From CAZBME01 sp964645835 (GTDB taxonomy: Bacteria > Desulfobacterota > Syntrophia > Syntrophales > UBA8958), in NCBI GenBank assembly GCA_964645835.1, contig CAZYDG010000022.1:54308-118307 (forward strand): a stretch of DNA of 64,000 bases. Reading direction: 5' to 3'. Below the pieces are notes generated by a model. It ran no database searches. It was not told the origin of the DNA and saw only the letters and a program-made list of their open reading frames with translations. Below are positions 54,000 through 63,817 of this stretch, piece by piece. The translations under genes and the position numbers were made by a program. The number at the start of each line of letters is the position of its first letter. The first letter of the stretch is position 1.

Positions 54000-55343
54000 A
54001 TGGACCGGATACTTGCTGACTTCATTAATATTTCTCGGCGCGCCGGTGTTAGAATTTCTCCTTCCGAAAGTATCGACGCCTTTCAGGCATTGTCGCGAGT
54101 CGGGTACGAGGATCGTGACCTGCTTAAAGATTCGTTCAGTGCCATCTTAGCCAAATCGCAACCTGAAAAAGAGATTCTGGAGCGGTGCTTTGACCGGTTC
54201 TTTTCTCTGGATGGCCTTCCCGATGCCGGTTTAAAACCCAAGGCGGCAAGCGATGAGAACCAGATGGTAAAAGAGGAGTCTCTGACCGAAATGCTCATCC
54301 GGGAAGACCAGATTGCCTTGGCGGCAGCCATGCGCAAGGCTGCACGCCAGGTTCAGTTGGAGATATACCGGATGCCCACGCAGAAAAGCCTTCTGACGAG
54401 GCGCATTCTGGATCAAATGGGGATAGCCGCCGTAAATGGAGATATCCGTTCCCTCCAGGGGCAAGGCACCCCATCCGGGCAATCTCAAGCCTCGGCATTG
54501 GAAAACGCCATGGATGAACTCGCGCAAAACGTGAAACAGTATGTCTCCCGGCAAATCGATCTTCAAGCCGGTGACTTGGCAAAAGATATGATGGATGACA
54601 AGCTGCGCAATGCCAAGTTATCGCAGATCGAAGAGTATCAATTCCGCCACATGCATGAAATCATTCTGCGTCTGGCAAGAAAACTCAATGACAGCCTTTC
54701 CCGGCGTCTCCACTCTGCTCGCCGCGGCCATCTCGATTTCAAGCATACATTACGGGACAATGTAACGTATCAGGGCCTTTTGTTTGATCCCAAATGGAAA
54801 AGCAAGAAGATCGATCGGCCGGATATGGTAGTCATCTGCGATGTGAGCCGTTCGGTAATGAGGACGGTACGCTTTCTTCTGCTTATTCTATACAGCCTTA
54901 ATCAGACCATGGTTCGTATCCGCTGTTTCATTTTCTGCTCCAACCTTATAGAGGTAACCGACCTGTTTAAAGAATACACCGTAGAGGAGGCAGTCAACCT
55001 GATTCAGAATCTAAAAGACCTTCCGATTATTATGGGTCGAACAGACTATGATCAGGCCCTGCGGGATTTTAATGAAGACTATTTCAATATCGTAAACCGC
55101 AGAACTACCGTCATCATATTGGGCGACGCCCGCAACAACTTCGGTAATCCCAGAGTAGAGCTATTAAAGAAGATTTATGAAAAATGCCGCCGGCTTATTT
55201 GGCTTAATCCGGAAGGCAAACCGTTCTGGGGCACGGGCGACTCGGAAATAAAGCGTTACATGCCATATTGCCACACGGTAAAGGAATGCAATACCCTCCC
55301 CCATCTCGAAAGAGTAGTCAGGGCGGCGATCAACTCCCGCTGA
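54000..55343 (+). CDS. VWA domain protein, CoxE-like partner of MoxR
   Basis: 447 residues from ATG 54000 (a GTG at 53982 inside the moxR gene is an alternative). The N-terminal half is helical (RAGVRISPSESIDAF...). The C-terminal VWA domain (about 270-440) keeps a full metal-ion site: DVSRS in VVICDVSRSVMRT, the Thr in MGRTDYDQAL and the Asp in ILGDARNNF. The ending YMPYCHTVKECNTLPHLERV is typical of CoxE-type proteins. Works with the MoxR ATPase encoded just upstream. Confidence 0.88.
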   Translation: MDRILADFINISRRAGVRISPSESIDAFQALSRVGYEDRDLLKDSFSAILAKSQPEKEILERCFDRFFSLDGLPDAGLKPKAASDENQMVKEESLTEMLIREDQIALAAAMRKAARQVQLEIYRMPTQKSLLTRRILDQMGIAAVNGDIRSLQGQGTPSGQSQASALENAMDELAQNVKQYVSRQIDLQAGDLAKDMMDDKLRNAKLSQIEEYQFRHMHEIILRLARKLNDSLSRRLHSARRGHLDFKHTLRDNVTYQGLLFDPKWKSKKIDRPDMVVICDVSRSVMRTVRFLLLILYSLNQTMVRIRCFIFCSNLIEVTDLFKEYTVEEAVNLIQNLKDLPIIMGRTDYDQALRDFNEDYFNIVNRRTTVIILGDARNNFGNPRVELLKKIYEKCRRLIWLNPEGKPFWGTGDSEIKRYMPYCHTVKECNTLPHLERVVRAAINSR

Positions 55344-55435
55344 GGTTTCAAAAAGACCTCCCCCAAATATGGGATGCGTCCCTATTTTCCAGCATCGATT
55401 TATGAAGAGCTGCGAAGGTTTCCAAAAAATGTGCA

Positions 55436-57316
55436 TCACCCTAATTGCAGGGGCAGCGTAAAATAGAAGGTTGCCCCTTTGTCAACTTCGCCCTCTGCCC
55501 AAACCCGGCCGCCGTGGCGATTGATGATGCGTTGTACAATAGCGAGCCCTGCCCCGGTTCCCTCATACTCATCCTGGCTATGGAGGCGCTGAAAAACACC
55601 GAACAGCTTGTTGTAGTACTGCATATCAAAACCCGCGCCGTTATCCCGGACAAAGTAGACTGTTTCCAAATCCCTGATGTCGCCGCCGATCTCGATCAGC
55701 GCACCTTCCGTTTTCCGTGTGAACTTGAAGGCATTTGATAGAAGGTTTGCAAGGACCTGTCTTATAAGTGTGGTGTCGGCGAAAGCAGTGGGGAGGGTAT
55801 TCATTTTCAGAGACATCTTCCTCCCAGGATTGATCGTGAGGAGCTCTCCCCATACCTGATTGACAAGTTCGGCCATGTCGATATCGACCAAGGACATAGC
55901 CTGACCTCCCAGACGTGAAAAGGCGAGTATATCATCTATGAGCTTGCCCATCTGACTGGTGTTATTACGAATGACTTCGAATCTGCGTTTCTCGTCCTCA
56001 TTCAATTTCCCGCTCATTTTGGTAATGAGCATCCGCGAATAGCCGTCTATGGCCCGCAGGGGAGCGCGTAGGTCATGAGAGATGGAGTAGGCAAATGATT
56101 CCAGTTCCTTGTTCGCAGTTGTCAATTTTTCCGTTTGTTGACGTATGGCTTCCTCTGCCATCTTGCGCTCGGTGATATCTGACATTACCAGAGCCAGTCG
56201 ACCGGGGGTCGGACGGTAGACCGCCATGTCATAATACCGGTTGGGGGCTGGCAGAAAGAACTCTCCCTTGTGGGACTCGCCAGTAGATAGGACCCGCTCG
56301 TAGATTTCAAAGATGGGGTTTCGACCAAGGTAATGCCAGACCTCGGACAGCTTCCTGCCGACCATCTCCTCTGGGGCCTTCTTCAAGTGCTTGCTCGTGG
56401 CGGGGTTTGCCATCAGGTATTTCAGATCAACGAGCCTGCCTTCTTCATCGAAAATGGGGTCGGCTAGCAAGAATGCCGAGTTGAGGTTCTCGAAGAGGCT
56501 GCGGTAACGCTCCCCGCTCTCCTTAAGCGCCTCCTCCGCCCGCTTGCGTTCGTCGATCTCCCGCTCAAGTTCAACCCGGGAAGCTGTTACGGCCTTCAGG
56601 TTGTAGGCCATGAGGTTCATGGCGTGGGACAACTCCCCTATTTCATCGTTCTTTCTCTCCTCGATCATAAAGTCGAGATTTCCGGAGCCGATGACTGCGG
56701 CCCCGGCCCGAAGTGTAGCGATAGATTTCAGGATGCGCTGATATGTAAAAAGATATCCGGCCAGGAGAAAGAGACCGAACAAGCCGATCATGGCATACAG
56801 GAGGATTGTGCGGGCATCAGTCAACTTATCCCGTTCTTGACTCAACAGTTTTGATAATCGCAGGGCATCCGCGGCTAAGGCCTGGCTCTGGATGGCCATA
56901 CGACTCCAGGAGACTTGGAGAAACTCCGGGTTCGGGGCCTCCCCCACATTTCCGGGCAGACGTCCCGTAGTGGCCGCGGCGCTGTCGAAAACCGCCTTCA
57001 TCCGGTCTTTGCTGGACCTGATGCTGGCAACGAGGGCCTGCTGTTCCGGCTTGTCCACATTCAGAGAGGCCACCTGTTCCGAAAAGGCGGCAAACCTGGA
57101 TCGCCAGCGTACCAGTTGCTGACTTTCGCGGTAGATCAGATAATCGTTGGACAGATGGCCGAGCTCACTAGCCCACTGGGCAATGGCCGAGGCGATCCTC
57201 TCTTGCCTGCCCGCCTGCTCGACCTTCTTATTCGTCATAATCGCCGACACCGTGACGACGACCAGGATGCCGGAGAACAGTGCCATGGCAATAACGAATT
57301 GTGTTTTGATCCTCAT
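55436..57316 (-). CDS. Membrane sensor histidine kinase (HAMP-PAS-HisKA-HATPase)
   Basis: 626 residues. Membrane helices at about 7-28 and 170-190 bracket a periplasmic helical domain. A HAMP linker (about 192-245) follows, then a PAS domain (268-385, with LFENLNSAFLLADPIFDEEG and DITERKMAEEA). HisKA has phospho-acceptor His414 in YSISHDLRAPLRAIDGYSRM. The catalytic domain has the N-box NLLSNAFKFTRK and the G-boxes DNGAGF and GTGAGLAI. Start behind TGAGGG. It lies 12 bp after a periplasmic binding protein gene on the same strand, and no response regulator is adjacent. The signal is probably received directly or through that binding protein. Confidence 0.93.
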   Translation of the reverse strand: MRIKTQFVIAMALFSGILVVVTVSAIMTNKKVEQAGRQERIASAIAQWASELGHLSNDYLIYRESQQLVRWRSRFAAFSEQVASLNVDKPEQQALVASIRSSKDRMKAVFDSAAATTGRLPGNVGEAPNPEFLQVSWSRMAIQSQALAADALRLSKLLSQERDKLTDARTILLYAMIGLFGLFLLAGYLFTYQRILKSIATLRAGAAVIGSGNLDFMIEERKNDEIGELSHAMNLMAYNLKAVTASRVELEREIDERKRAEEALKESGERYRSLFENLNSAFLLADPIFDEEGRLVDLKYLMANPATSKHLKKAPEEMVGRKLSEVWHYLGRNPIFEIYERVLSTGESHKGEFFLPAPNRYYDMAVYRPTPGRLALVMSDITERKMAEEAIRQQTEKLTTANKELESFAYSISHDLRAPLRAIDGYSRMLITKMSGKLNEDEKRRFEVIRNNTSQMGKLIDDILAFSRLGGQAMSLVDIDMAELVNQVWGELLTINPGRKMSLKMNTLPTAFADTTLIRQVLANLLSNAFKFTRKTEGALIEIGGDIRDLETVYFVRDNGAGFDMQYYNKLFGVFQRLHSQDEYEGTGAGLAIVQRIINRHGGRVWAEGEVDKGATFYFTLPLQLG

Positions 57317-57328
57317 GAGTCCCTCATC

Positions 57329-58333
57329 TCAGCGAATGATGCTGACCGCGTCCGGCTTTACCGCTTTGAGACCGTCGGGATAGATGTAATCCAGGAAATC
57401 GGGGACCGTCTTTTCAGTGACCAGGCGATTGCCGATCATCCATCTCGCTTCGTCCTCCAAAGCAGTAATGAGCGGCTGGTCGAGGGAAAGGGAAAAGCGG
57501 TTTTCAGACCAGATTTTCTCCACGTAGGCATCAGCATAACGGTACCGTTTCTTCAGGATCGCCTTGGCCTCGTCGGGATGCTGCACAATGTACTCTTCGG
57601 CTCGCGCGAGGGCACTGAGGAATCTCCGGACCACGTCCGGATGCGTCCTCAACCAGTCATTCCGGCATATTAAGACGCCATGAACGGCTTGACTGCTCTG
57701 CACAGGCCAACTAACCGTTCGGTTTGCGAATTCTTTCTGTATGCGGCTTGCATACGGTTCCCATGTCACCAGGGCATGGATGCTTCCGGAAGCTATAGCG
57801 TCGGCCGCGTGTCCTGGCGGCACGTTGATCAGTGTAACATCCCGGACGCTCATGCCATTCAGAGTCAGAAACCGGCCGAGAAAGAATTCCAGTATCGTCC
57901 CCCGGGGAAGGCCGATCTTCTTCCCTTTAAGATCGGATATGTGCCTGATCCCCCTTTCGGTGAATCCTATGATGAACTCATTATATGCTTTGTTCATGCT
58001 GGCAATGATGCGTATATCAGATTTTGCAAATGCCTTTGCCACAATAGGATACTCGGCCGCTCCTGCGATATCCAGGTTACCCTTCAGAAGATCGTCTATC
58101 GTATCCAGCCCGGTACTATAGGTCTTAAAGGTGAAGTTGATGCCGTTCGCCGAAAAAAAGCGCTGATCCTCGGCAGTGAAAAACAGTAGGTTGGAATCGG
58201 CGACCAGGCCCCCGAGGGTGATGGCCTCGAGGGCTCCCGAATACGATGCCCGGGAACCCGTGCGCTGCCAGATGCTGAACCCGGCCAGAACCGCGATGAG
58301 GAGTACAGTAGCTATTGCGGCAATTTTCTTCAT
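57329..58333 (-). CDS. Periplasmic substrate-binding protein, NMT1/SsuA type
   Basis: 334 residues. A signal peptide or anchor (IAAIATVLLIAVLAGFSIW) without lipobox cysteine precedes an NMT1/TauA-like domain: LDTIDDLLKGNLDIAGAAEY, DLKGKKIGLPRGTILEFFLG, HALVTWEPYASRIQKEFANR. The family binds small compounds (taurine, nitrate, thiamine precursors) for ABC import. Here no permease or ATPase gene is adjacent. Upstream is a second, frameshifted copy; downstream, 12 bp away, is a histidine kinase. The context suggests a periplasmic ligand sensor rather than a transporter. Confidence 0.85.
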   Translation of the reverse strand: MKKIAAIATVLLIAVLAGFSIWQRTGSRASYSGALEAITLGGLVADSNLLFFTAEDQRFFSANGINFTFKTYSTGLDTIDDLLKGNLDIAGAAEYPIVAKAFAKSDIRIIASMNKAYNEFIIGFTERGIRHISDLKGKKIGLPRGTILEFFLGRFLTLNGMSVRDVTLINVPPGHAADAIASGSIHALVTWEPYASRIQKEFANRTVSWPVQSSQAVHGVLICRNDWLRTHPDVVRRFLSALARAEEYIVQHPDEAKAILKKRYRYADAYVEKIWSENRFSLSLDQPLITALEDEARWMIGNRLVTEKTVPDFLDYIYPDGLKAVKPDAVSIIR

Positions 58334-58559
58334 CCTGGTGTCTCAGCGCTCCCCGGTCGTCGGCCTTTCAGACCCCAAAGGACCTTGTTGCTCAAAGAGT
58401 TCCAAATATAGAACAATCACGGTATTATTTGCAGGTCCAGTGCAATGATTGGTTATGCAACGCTGTCCTCGATTTGGTTCTATCCCTATTTCCACCGGTT
58501 TGTTACCCTGGCTTGTAAGCTGTAAGAAAGAATGTATTATTGCATGACTCCTTCACTCT

Positions 58560-59563
58560 TCATCGGATAATGTTCACTGCTTCCGGCTTGACCGCATGGA
58601 GACCATCTTCGTAAATGTAGTCAACGAAATTGGGCAACTTCTTTGTGGCGGTCAGCCTCTTGCTGATCATCCAGCGGGCTTGGTCTTCCATAGCCAGGAC
58701 AAGCGATTGGTCGAGAGAAAGGAAAAACCTGACTTCAGACCACAGGTGATCTATTGCAGCGCCATCAAGATTCAATCGTTTTTGCACGATGGATTTGGAC
58801 GCATCAGGGTTCTTAACGAGGTAATCCTCTGCCTGTGCCAGTGACCTTAAGAACCGCTTGATTACGTCAGGCTTGCTGGGGACCCAATCTTTTCTCGCGA
58901 CGATTACACCGTACCCGGGCTGACTGCTCTGGATGGACCAGCTCACTACCTCGTCACCAAGTTTTGTAGATATTTCGCTGGCATACGGTGTCCAGGCAAC
59001 GACACTATCCATGTTCCCATTTATGAATTGTTCGGCGGCTCTGGGGAACTGTACGTCGATGATCGTAAAGGCTTTTAAGTCCATTCCGTTCAGCGAAAAG
59101 AAACGGCTTAGATAGAACTCAAAGATTGATTTTCTGGCGACTCCAATCTTCTTGCCCGCAAGATCAGAAATACTTCCGATTCTTTTACTTCGGTGTGCAA
59201 GAAGGTACTGGTCTTCAAATCGGTTGACGGAAGCTAGTATTCTAACACTCTGCTTTTCAAACGATCGCCGGACGACCTGGAACTCTGACGACCAAACGAT
59301 GTCTTCCTCGCACCTCAATAAGGCATCGCCAGATGCCATACCCGTCTCGTAGTTCTTGATCTTGAGATCAAGACCGTTCTCCCCTCAAAGAAACGCCGTT
59401 CCTGCGCGATATAGACCAGCGCGGAACCTCCTGCGACTGCCCCAAAGTTGATCTTCTCCATATTGCTCCAATATTCCTTGGGCGCGAGAAGCCACGTAGT
59501 TAACAGCGCAAAGAAAATGAGGGTGATGCCAAATACTAAAATGACTTTCTTAGTCGTTTTCAT
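58560..59563 (-). pseudogene. Second substrate-binding protein, frameshifted paralogue
   Basis: Starts at ATG 59563 behind TGAGGAC. It reads a signal anchor and INFGAVAGGSALVYIAQERR, then leaves frame after FFEG near 59385. The second frame (from the ATG at 59339, with LDLKIKNYETG readable just upstream) continues to 58560 with SISDLAGKKIGVARKSIFEF and VAWTPYASEISTKLGDEV. Removing two G from GAGGGGAGAACGG restores GAG GAG AAC GGT, i.e. FFEENGLDLK, matching FFSANGINF in the neighbouring paralogue. Repaired length is about 334 residues, equal to the paralogue, so this is a tandem duplicate. Either decay or error. Confidence 0.82.
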
Positions 59564-60042
59564 GTCCTCACTCAAGGGCTACCACTAAAGTCAGATTATG
59601 ATTTTGACAATTTCGGTCCGAAAGCTACCTCTCTTCTTGAAGCTTGTCAATCAGTTAGTTCAGTAAGATATGCTCAGTAATCTTCCATGGCATTACCTCC
59701 TGCTTCAAGGCTGCACCAAGATTCAATTTCTAATCACATAGACCTTTTTTATAAAAATTATACGTGATATAAGTGCAGGCTACAGATCATTATGTTTTGA
59801 TGTTAATGTAATATAATTGTTACACAAGCATTAAACAGTCCTACTCACAAAGGTTTGAAAATGATGTCTCCCGGGAAGTATGGGAGATGACAAACTAAGT
59901 TAGAGCAATGTCGGGTTTAGCAGGGCCAACTCCAGCTAGATTGAGAGAATCTAGGAATGTTAAGAATTTTTTTGGCATTTCGTCGTGAGTTACTTATTGC
60001 GTTTAACTTTTATGTGCGTCAGCAAAAAGAAGGGAGTGTCTC
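59564..60042. other. Intergenic, no gene seen
   Basis: AT-rich gap between the divergently oriented binding-protein pseudogene and the discoidin-like gene. It should contain both promoters; no consensus pair was confirmed. Confidence 0.5.
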
Positions 60043-61236
60043 ATGAGAACCGTTCTGCGTTTATCATTTCTGTTCCTTTTTTGTTTGCCCCTGGTTATTG
60101 GGATTAGCGACGTCACTCATGCCCAGCAGAATTCGAGGTCCAGCGGTGAGCAAAACGTGGCAGCGCAGGGCATCATCATCGCTTCGGTGGTCAATCCGAC
60201 AGGCACTGGAAACCGAAGTCTCGAAGTCATTCGCGATGGGATTAAGCCCCAGAAGGGCAGTTCGGACAGCTCTCAGCAGTACGACAGTTTTGATGGCAAT
60301 CATAGCGCTGCCGGGACCGAGTATTATGGCTACACTTTCAATAATACTTATACATTCACCAGACTGGTGTTTCAGGAAGGCAAGCATTTCTGGGACGGCG
60401 GTTGGTGGGCCAATGGTTCTCTCAGGGTGCAGGTGCGTCAAAATGGAAACTGGGGGGATGTTCCGGCAAACCCCGACCCCGTATATCCAAAAGGTGATAG
60501 TCAAGCTACATTCGGACCGTCATACGAGACGTATACATTCAACCTGAACAATATCCAGGGAGACGGGATTCGCATCATCGGCACGAATGGCGGAAGCAAT
60601 CATTTCATCAGTATCGGAGAACTTGAAGTTTGGGCTATCACGGGCGGCACGAATCCAACGCTGTCACTGGAAGGAACGTGGGACAGCAATATCGGATTGG
60701 TCTACGCGATCACTCAAAATGACAACCAGTTCTCCTGGTACGTCGAAAAGACCAGGGAGTCCGGGACCGGAACGATTACCGGGACGGCCATCCAGGCATC
60801 CTGGAGCGGGAGCGTCAGCCGGGGGTCTGCAACCGGTAGTATCAGCAGAACGGATGCAGCGGGGATGCCCACCGAGATCAAGTGGAACAATGGCGTTGTC
60901 TTCAATCGGCGGGTTGTGGCAGTGAGCAACCTCTTCGTAAAGAAGGCGTGCCTCGTCGGTCTTTACAATAAGTGGACCGATTGCGACACCGGGCAGTCGA
61001 GCGAATCGGCCAGTCTTATCCCCGGAATAGGAACACTGTTCGTCACGGAGGGGGGAAAGAGCGTTACGCTGGCACTCGCGGGCGGTGCTGGAGATTATAC
61101 GGTGGAAGTAATCCTCTCGAATGGCGCGAAAGTCCGGGTGGCCCTGGTGGGTCCTGATGCGCAGAACGTTCGCATGCTCGATGACGGGAAACGGATGGGA
61201 TGGCGCATCATGGGCAACCGGCTTGTCCTTCCTTAA
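60043..61236 (+). CDS. Secreted discoidin-like (F5/8 type C) domain protein
   Basis: 397 residues, start behind AGAAGGGAGTGTCTC. A signal peptide (LSFLFLFCLPLVIGISDVTHA) is followed by a galactose-binding/discoidin-like domain (about 45-195: GNRSLEVIRDG, YTFTRLVFQEGKHFWDGGWW, LRVQVRQNGNWGDVP, ISIGELEVWAI). A second segment with repeated strand-like pieces follows (about 200-300: GTWDSNIGLVYAITQNDNQF, GSVSRGSATGSISRTD). The end (300-397) is a third, beta-rich part. Such domains bind carbohydrates or cell-surface partners. A secreted adhesin or matrix-type role is likely; no enzyme motif was seen. Confidence 0.65.
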   Translation: MRTVLRLSFLFLFCLPLVIGISDVTHAQQNSRSSGEQNVAAQGIIIASVVNPTGTGNRSLEVIRDGIKPQKGSSDSSQQYDSFDGNHSAAGTEYYGYTFNNTYTFTRLVFQEGKHFWDGGWWANGSLRVQVRQNGNWGDVPANPDPVYPKGDSQATFGPSYETYTFNLNNIQGDGIRIIGTNGGSNHFISIGELEVWAITGGTNPTLSLEGTWDSNIGLVYAITQNDNQFSWYVEKTRESGTGTITGTAIQASWSGSVSRGSATGSISRTDAAGMPTEIKWNNGVVFNRRVVAVSNLFVKKACLVGLYNKWTDCDTGQSSESASLIPGIGTLFVTEGGKSVTLALAGGAGDYTVEVILSNGAKVRVALVGPDAQNVRMLDDGKRMGWRIMGNRLVLP

Positions 61237-61776
61237 TCGCCCGAATGGACACCTGAAACTCAAAGGACATAAGGATGTGAGGGCAGGTCTACACTCTTGT
61301 TGAGACAGTAAAAATTTGACAAGTCTGTAAAACGCGTGGACCTAATCCCGGCACATCACTGTCTTCAACCCTGTGACGCCGACTGAGCAACGGCGTGGAT
61401 TTTTGGGTATCAAACCGGCTGTAGTCGGTTCAACATCTGTTTAGGAAACGAGGTGTGAATCGGCATGCAATTGTGACCCACTTACAGACCCGAGCAGCTT
61501 TCAATTTTGAACCCAAGCAAAGACTTCCCTCACCATCAGGACTCGTCGATGAAAGAGATCCTCAAGGTGCCTCATCTTATATCGGATTATCAGCCCAAGG
61601 CGCGCAAAAGCTGAGGATTGATTAGTGGATAGAAGTATGTCGATGTTGCCTGCCACGGCGAAAGCCGGGGAAGCTTGCAGCGCAACGCAGCAGACGTCGC
61701 CCCCGCGAAAACGCGGGATGGACGTTTTCAACAGCTTGTTGGATTCACGACTACTTAATATACTGTTAAACTTTAG
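61237..61776. other. Intergenic with a dispersed repeat
   Basis: No gene supported. The right part (61591-61740) is copy F of the CAGGCTGTT family. The left part (about 61260-61590) has a stretch beginning GATGAAAGAGATCCTCAAGG near 61550 that could be a mobile-element relic, but this is not demonstrable. Confidence 0.5.
61591..61740. repeat. CAGGCTGTT repeat family, copy F
   Basis: Contains CAAGGCGCGCAAAAGCTGAGG, ATAGAAGTATGTCGATGTTG, TTGCAGCGCAACGCAGCAGA and ends GTTTTCAACAGCTTGTTGG. The left terminal CAGGCTGTTCAAAAA is missing or degenerate. Confidence 0.75.
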
Positions 61777-63600
61777 CTAGAGACTTTCTTCCTTACGCCG
61801 CATAGACCGTTTCGTCGCATCCAATTCCATCTTCCGCAGGCGGATACTCAGGGGCGTCACCTCTACCAGTTCATCCTCGGCGATAAATTCGATGGACTGG
61901 TCCAGGGAAAGGGGCCGGGGGGGCCTCAGGACGACGGTGGCCTCCGAATTCGACGCCCGCATGTTGGTCAACTTCTTTTCCTTGGTAATGTTCACCGTCA
62001 TGTCTCTCGTGCGGTTCCGTTCGCCCAGGACCATTCCCGCATAAACCTCCGTCCCAGTGGCGACAAAGAGCTCTCCACGGTCCACCATGGCAAGACTTGC
62101 ATAGTTTGTCACCCGACCGCTACGGTCTGCCAGAAGGGCGCCGCTGGCTCGCTGGGGAATAGGCCCGGACCACGGTTCATAGCTCTCGAAAAGCGTATTC
62201 ATGATACCCGCCCCTTTGGTGTCCGTCATAAAGTGGCTGCGGAAACCGATAAGACCCCGGGATGGAACGAGAAATTCCAGGTTGGCGCGGCCACTGCCCT
62301 TGTTGATCAAATTCACCATGCGGCCTTTTCGAATGGACAGCTTTTCCGTGACGGTTCCGATGAATTCCTCCGGAATATCGATAAAGACCCGCTCAAAGGG
62401 TTCCATGGTTTTTCCGTCCACTTTTTTTGTAATCACGTTCGGTTTCGAAACCATGAGTTCAAATCCTTCCCGCCTCATGGTCTCGATGAGGATGGCCATC
62501 TGTAACTCTCCCCGCCCGCATACCTCAAAGGCGTCCGTCCGATCCGTCAGGGGCTTCAGCTGGAGAGCCACGTTCCGAAAGCTCTCCCGCTGGAGGCGTT
62601 CCAGGAGGTGGCGCGAGGTCAGGTACTTTCCCTCACGGCCTGCAAAGGGGCCATTGTTGACATAAAAGATCATGGAGACCGTCGGTTCGTCGACTTGAAT
62701 TCGGGGGAGAGGTATGGGATTTTCCGTGTCTGTAATTGTATCGCCGATGCTGATGGCGTCGACACCGGCCACGGCAATGATATCGCCCGCTTCTACGGCA
62801 TCAACGGCTTTTTTGCGCAATCCGTGATAGGTATAAAGGGCGGAAAACTTGATCCCCGTTGTGATGCCCTTTTCCCCGCAGAGAGCATAGGTCCTGTTTG
62901 TGGCAAGAACGCCATGCATAAGTCTTCCGATGCCGATCTGGCCGACATAGCTGTCGTAGTCGAGATTTGTGATAAGGAACTGTGGAACGGCATCGTCGTC
63001 GGACTCTGGACCGGGGATGGCCGTGCGGATTGTGTCCAGCAGAGGCCGAAGATCCGCTGAGTCGTCTCCGGGCGCCTTGTGGGCAACGCCTTTTTTGGCG
63101 TTTGTGTAAAGCACGGGGAAATCGATCTGTTCCTCCGTGGCATCGAGATCGATGAAAAGATCGTAGACCTCATCTATGACTTCTTCGATCCGGGCATCGC
63201 CCCGGTCGATCTTGTTGATGACGAGGATAATAGGCAAGTGCTTGGCTAAGGCCTTTTTGACGACAAAACGGGTCTGCGGCAAGGGGCCTTCACTGGCATC
63301 GACAAGGAGGATAGCGCCATCCACCATGTTCAGGCTTCGCTCCACTTCGCCGCTGAAGTCCGCATGGCCCGGCGTATCGACGATATTGATCTTCATATCC
63401 TGGTACCAGACAGCCGTATTCTTTGCCATGATCGTAATGCCCCGCTCCCGTTCGAGATCCATGGAATCCATGACCCGTTCGATGATTTCCTGATGTTCCC
63501 TGAAGGTACCGGTTTGTTTCAGCATGGCATCGACAAGGGTCGTTTTACCGTGATCGACGTGGGCAATTATGGCAATATTCCGAATGTTCTCTTTTCTCAT
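61777..63600 (-). CDS. typA: Ribosome-binding GTPase TypA/BipA
   Basis: 607 residues, standard length. G1 AHVDHGKTTLVDAMLKQTG, G2 ERGITI, G3 DTPGHADFSGEVERSLNMVD, G4 NKIDRGDAR, and an EF-Tu-like domain II are clear. Domains III-V follow, including the TypA C-terminal region (GRVTNYASLAMVDRGELFVA, GERNRTRDMTVNITKEKKLT). It helps 50S subunit assembly at low temperature or stress. Start behind AAAGGAGTCTGAGACCT. The promoter at 63818-63846 leaves an untranslated leader of about 210 nucleotides. Confidence 0.97.
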   Translation of the reverse strand: MRKENIRNIAIIAHVDHGKTTLVDAMLKQTGTFREHQEIIERVMDSMDLERERGITIMAKNTAVWYQDMKINIVDTPGHADFSGEVERSLNMVDGAILLVDASEGPLPQTRFVVKKALAKHLPIILVINKIDRGDARIEEVIDEVYDLFIDLDATEEQIDFPVLYTNAKKGVAHKAPGDDSADLRPLLDTIRTAIPGPESDDDAVPQFLITNLDYDSYVGQIGIGRLMHGVLATNRTYALCGEKGITTGIKFSALYTYHGLRKKAVDAVEAGDIIAVAGVDAISIGDTITDTENPIPLPRIQVDEPTVSMIFYVNNGPFAGREGKYLTSRHLLERLQRESFRNVALQLKPLTDRTDAFEVCGRGELQMAILIETMRREGFELMVSKPNVITKKVDGKTMEPFERVFIDIPEEFIGTVTEKLSIRKGRMVNLINKGSGRANLEFLVPSRGLIGFRSHFMTDTKGAGIMNTLFESYEPWSGPIPQRASGALLADRSGRVTNYASLAMVDRGELFVATGTEVYAGMVLGERNRTRDMTVNITKEKKLTNMRASNSEATVVLRPPRPLSLDQSIEFIAEDELVEVTPLSIRLRKMELDATKRSMRRKEESL

Positions 63601-63817
63601 AGGTCTCAGACTCCTTTAAGCTAATAATATCGATCGTTGGAAGATATCAGATCGGTTGGGGCAAGGATGGATATTCCAATGAATGCCGCCAGGGCGGTCG
63701 ACCCCCGATTTGGCGGCAATATATGAACACAGCGAGGTTAATAACGGGCGATGGCTTCTTTTGAGCCTGCTTCCGATAAACACATCGGATGGCGTCGTCT
63801 ACCTTCTCATGGGAGAC
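63601..63817. other. typA leader region
   Basis: Transcribed leader of about 210 bp. On the plus strand it has GCCGCCAGGGCGG near 63685-63700 and CCGATAAACACATCGG near 63772-63790, both able to form hairpins. No known leader motif was recognised. Confidence 0.45.

Noticed and set aside
61501..61731. 76-codon minus-strand frame, possible IS remnant
   Set aside because: Most of it is copy F of the dispersed repeat; similarity to transposases could not be supported.
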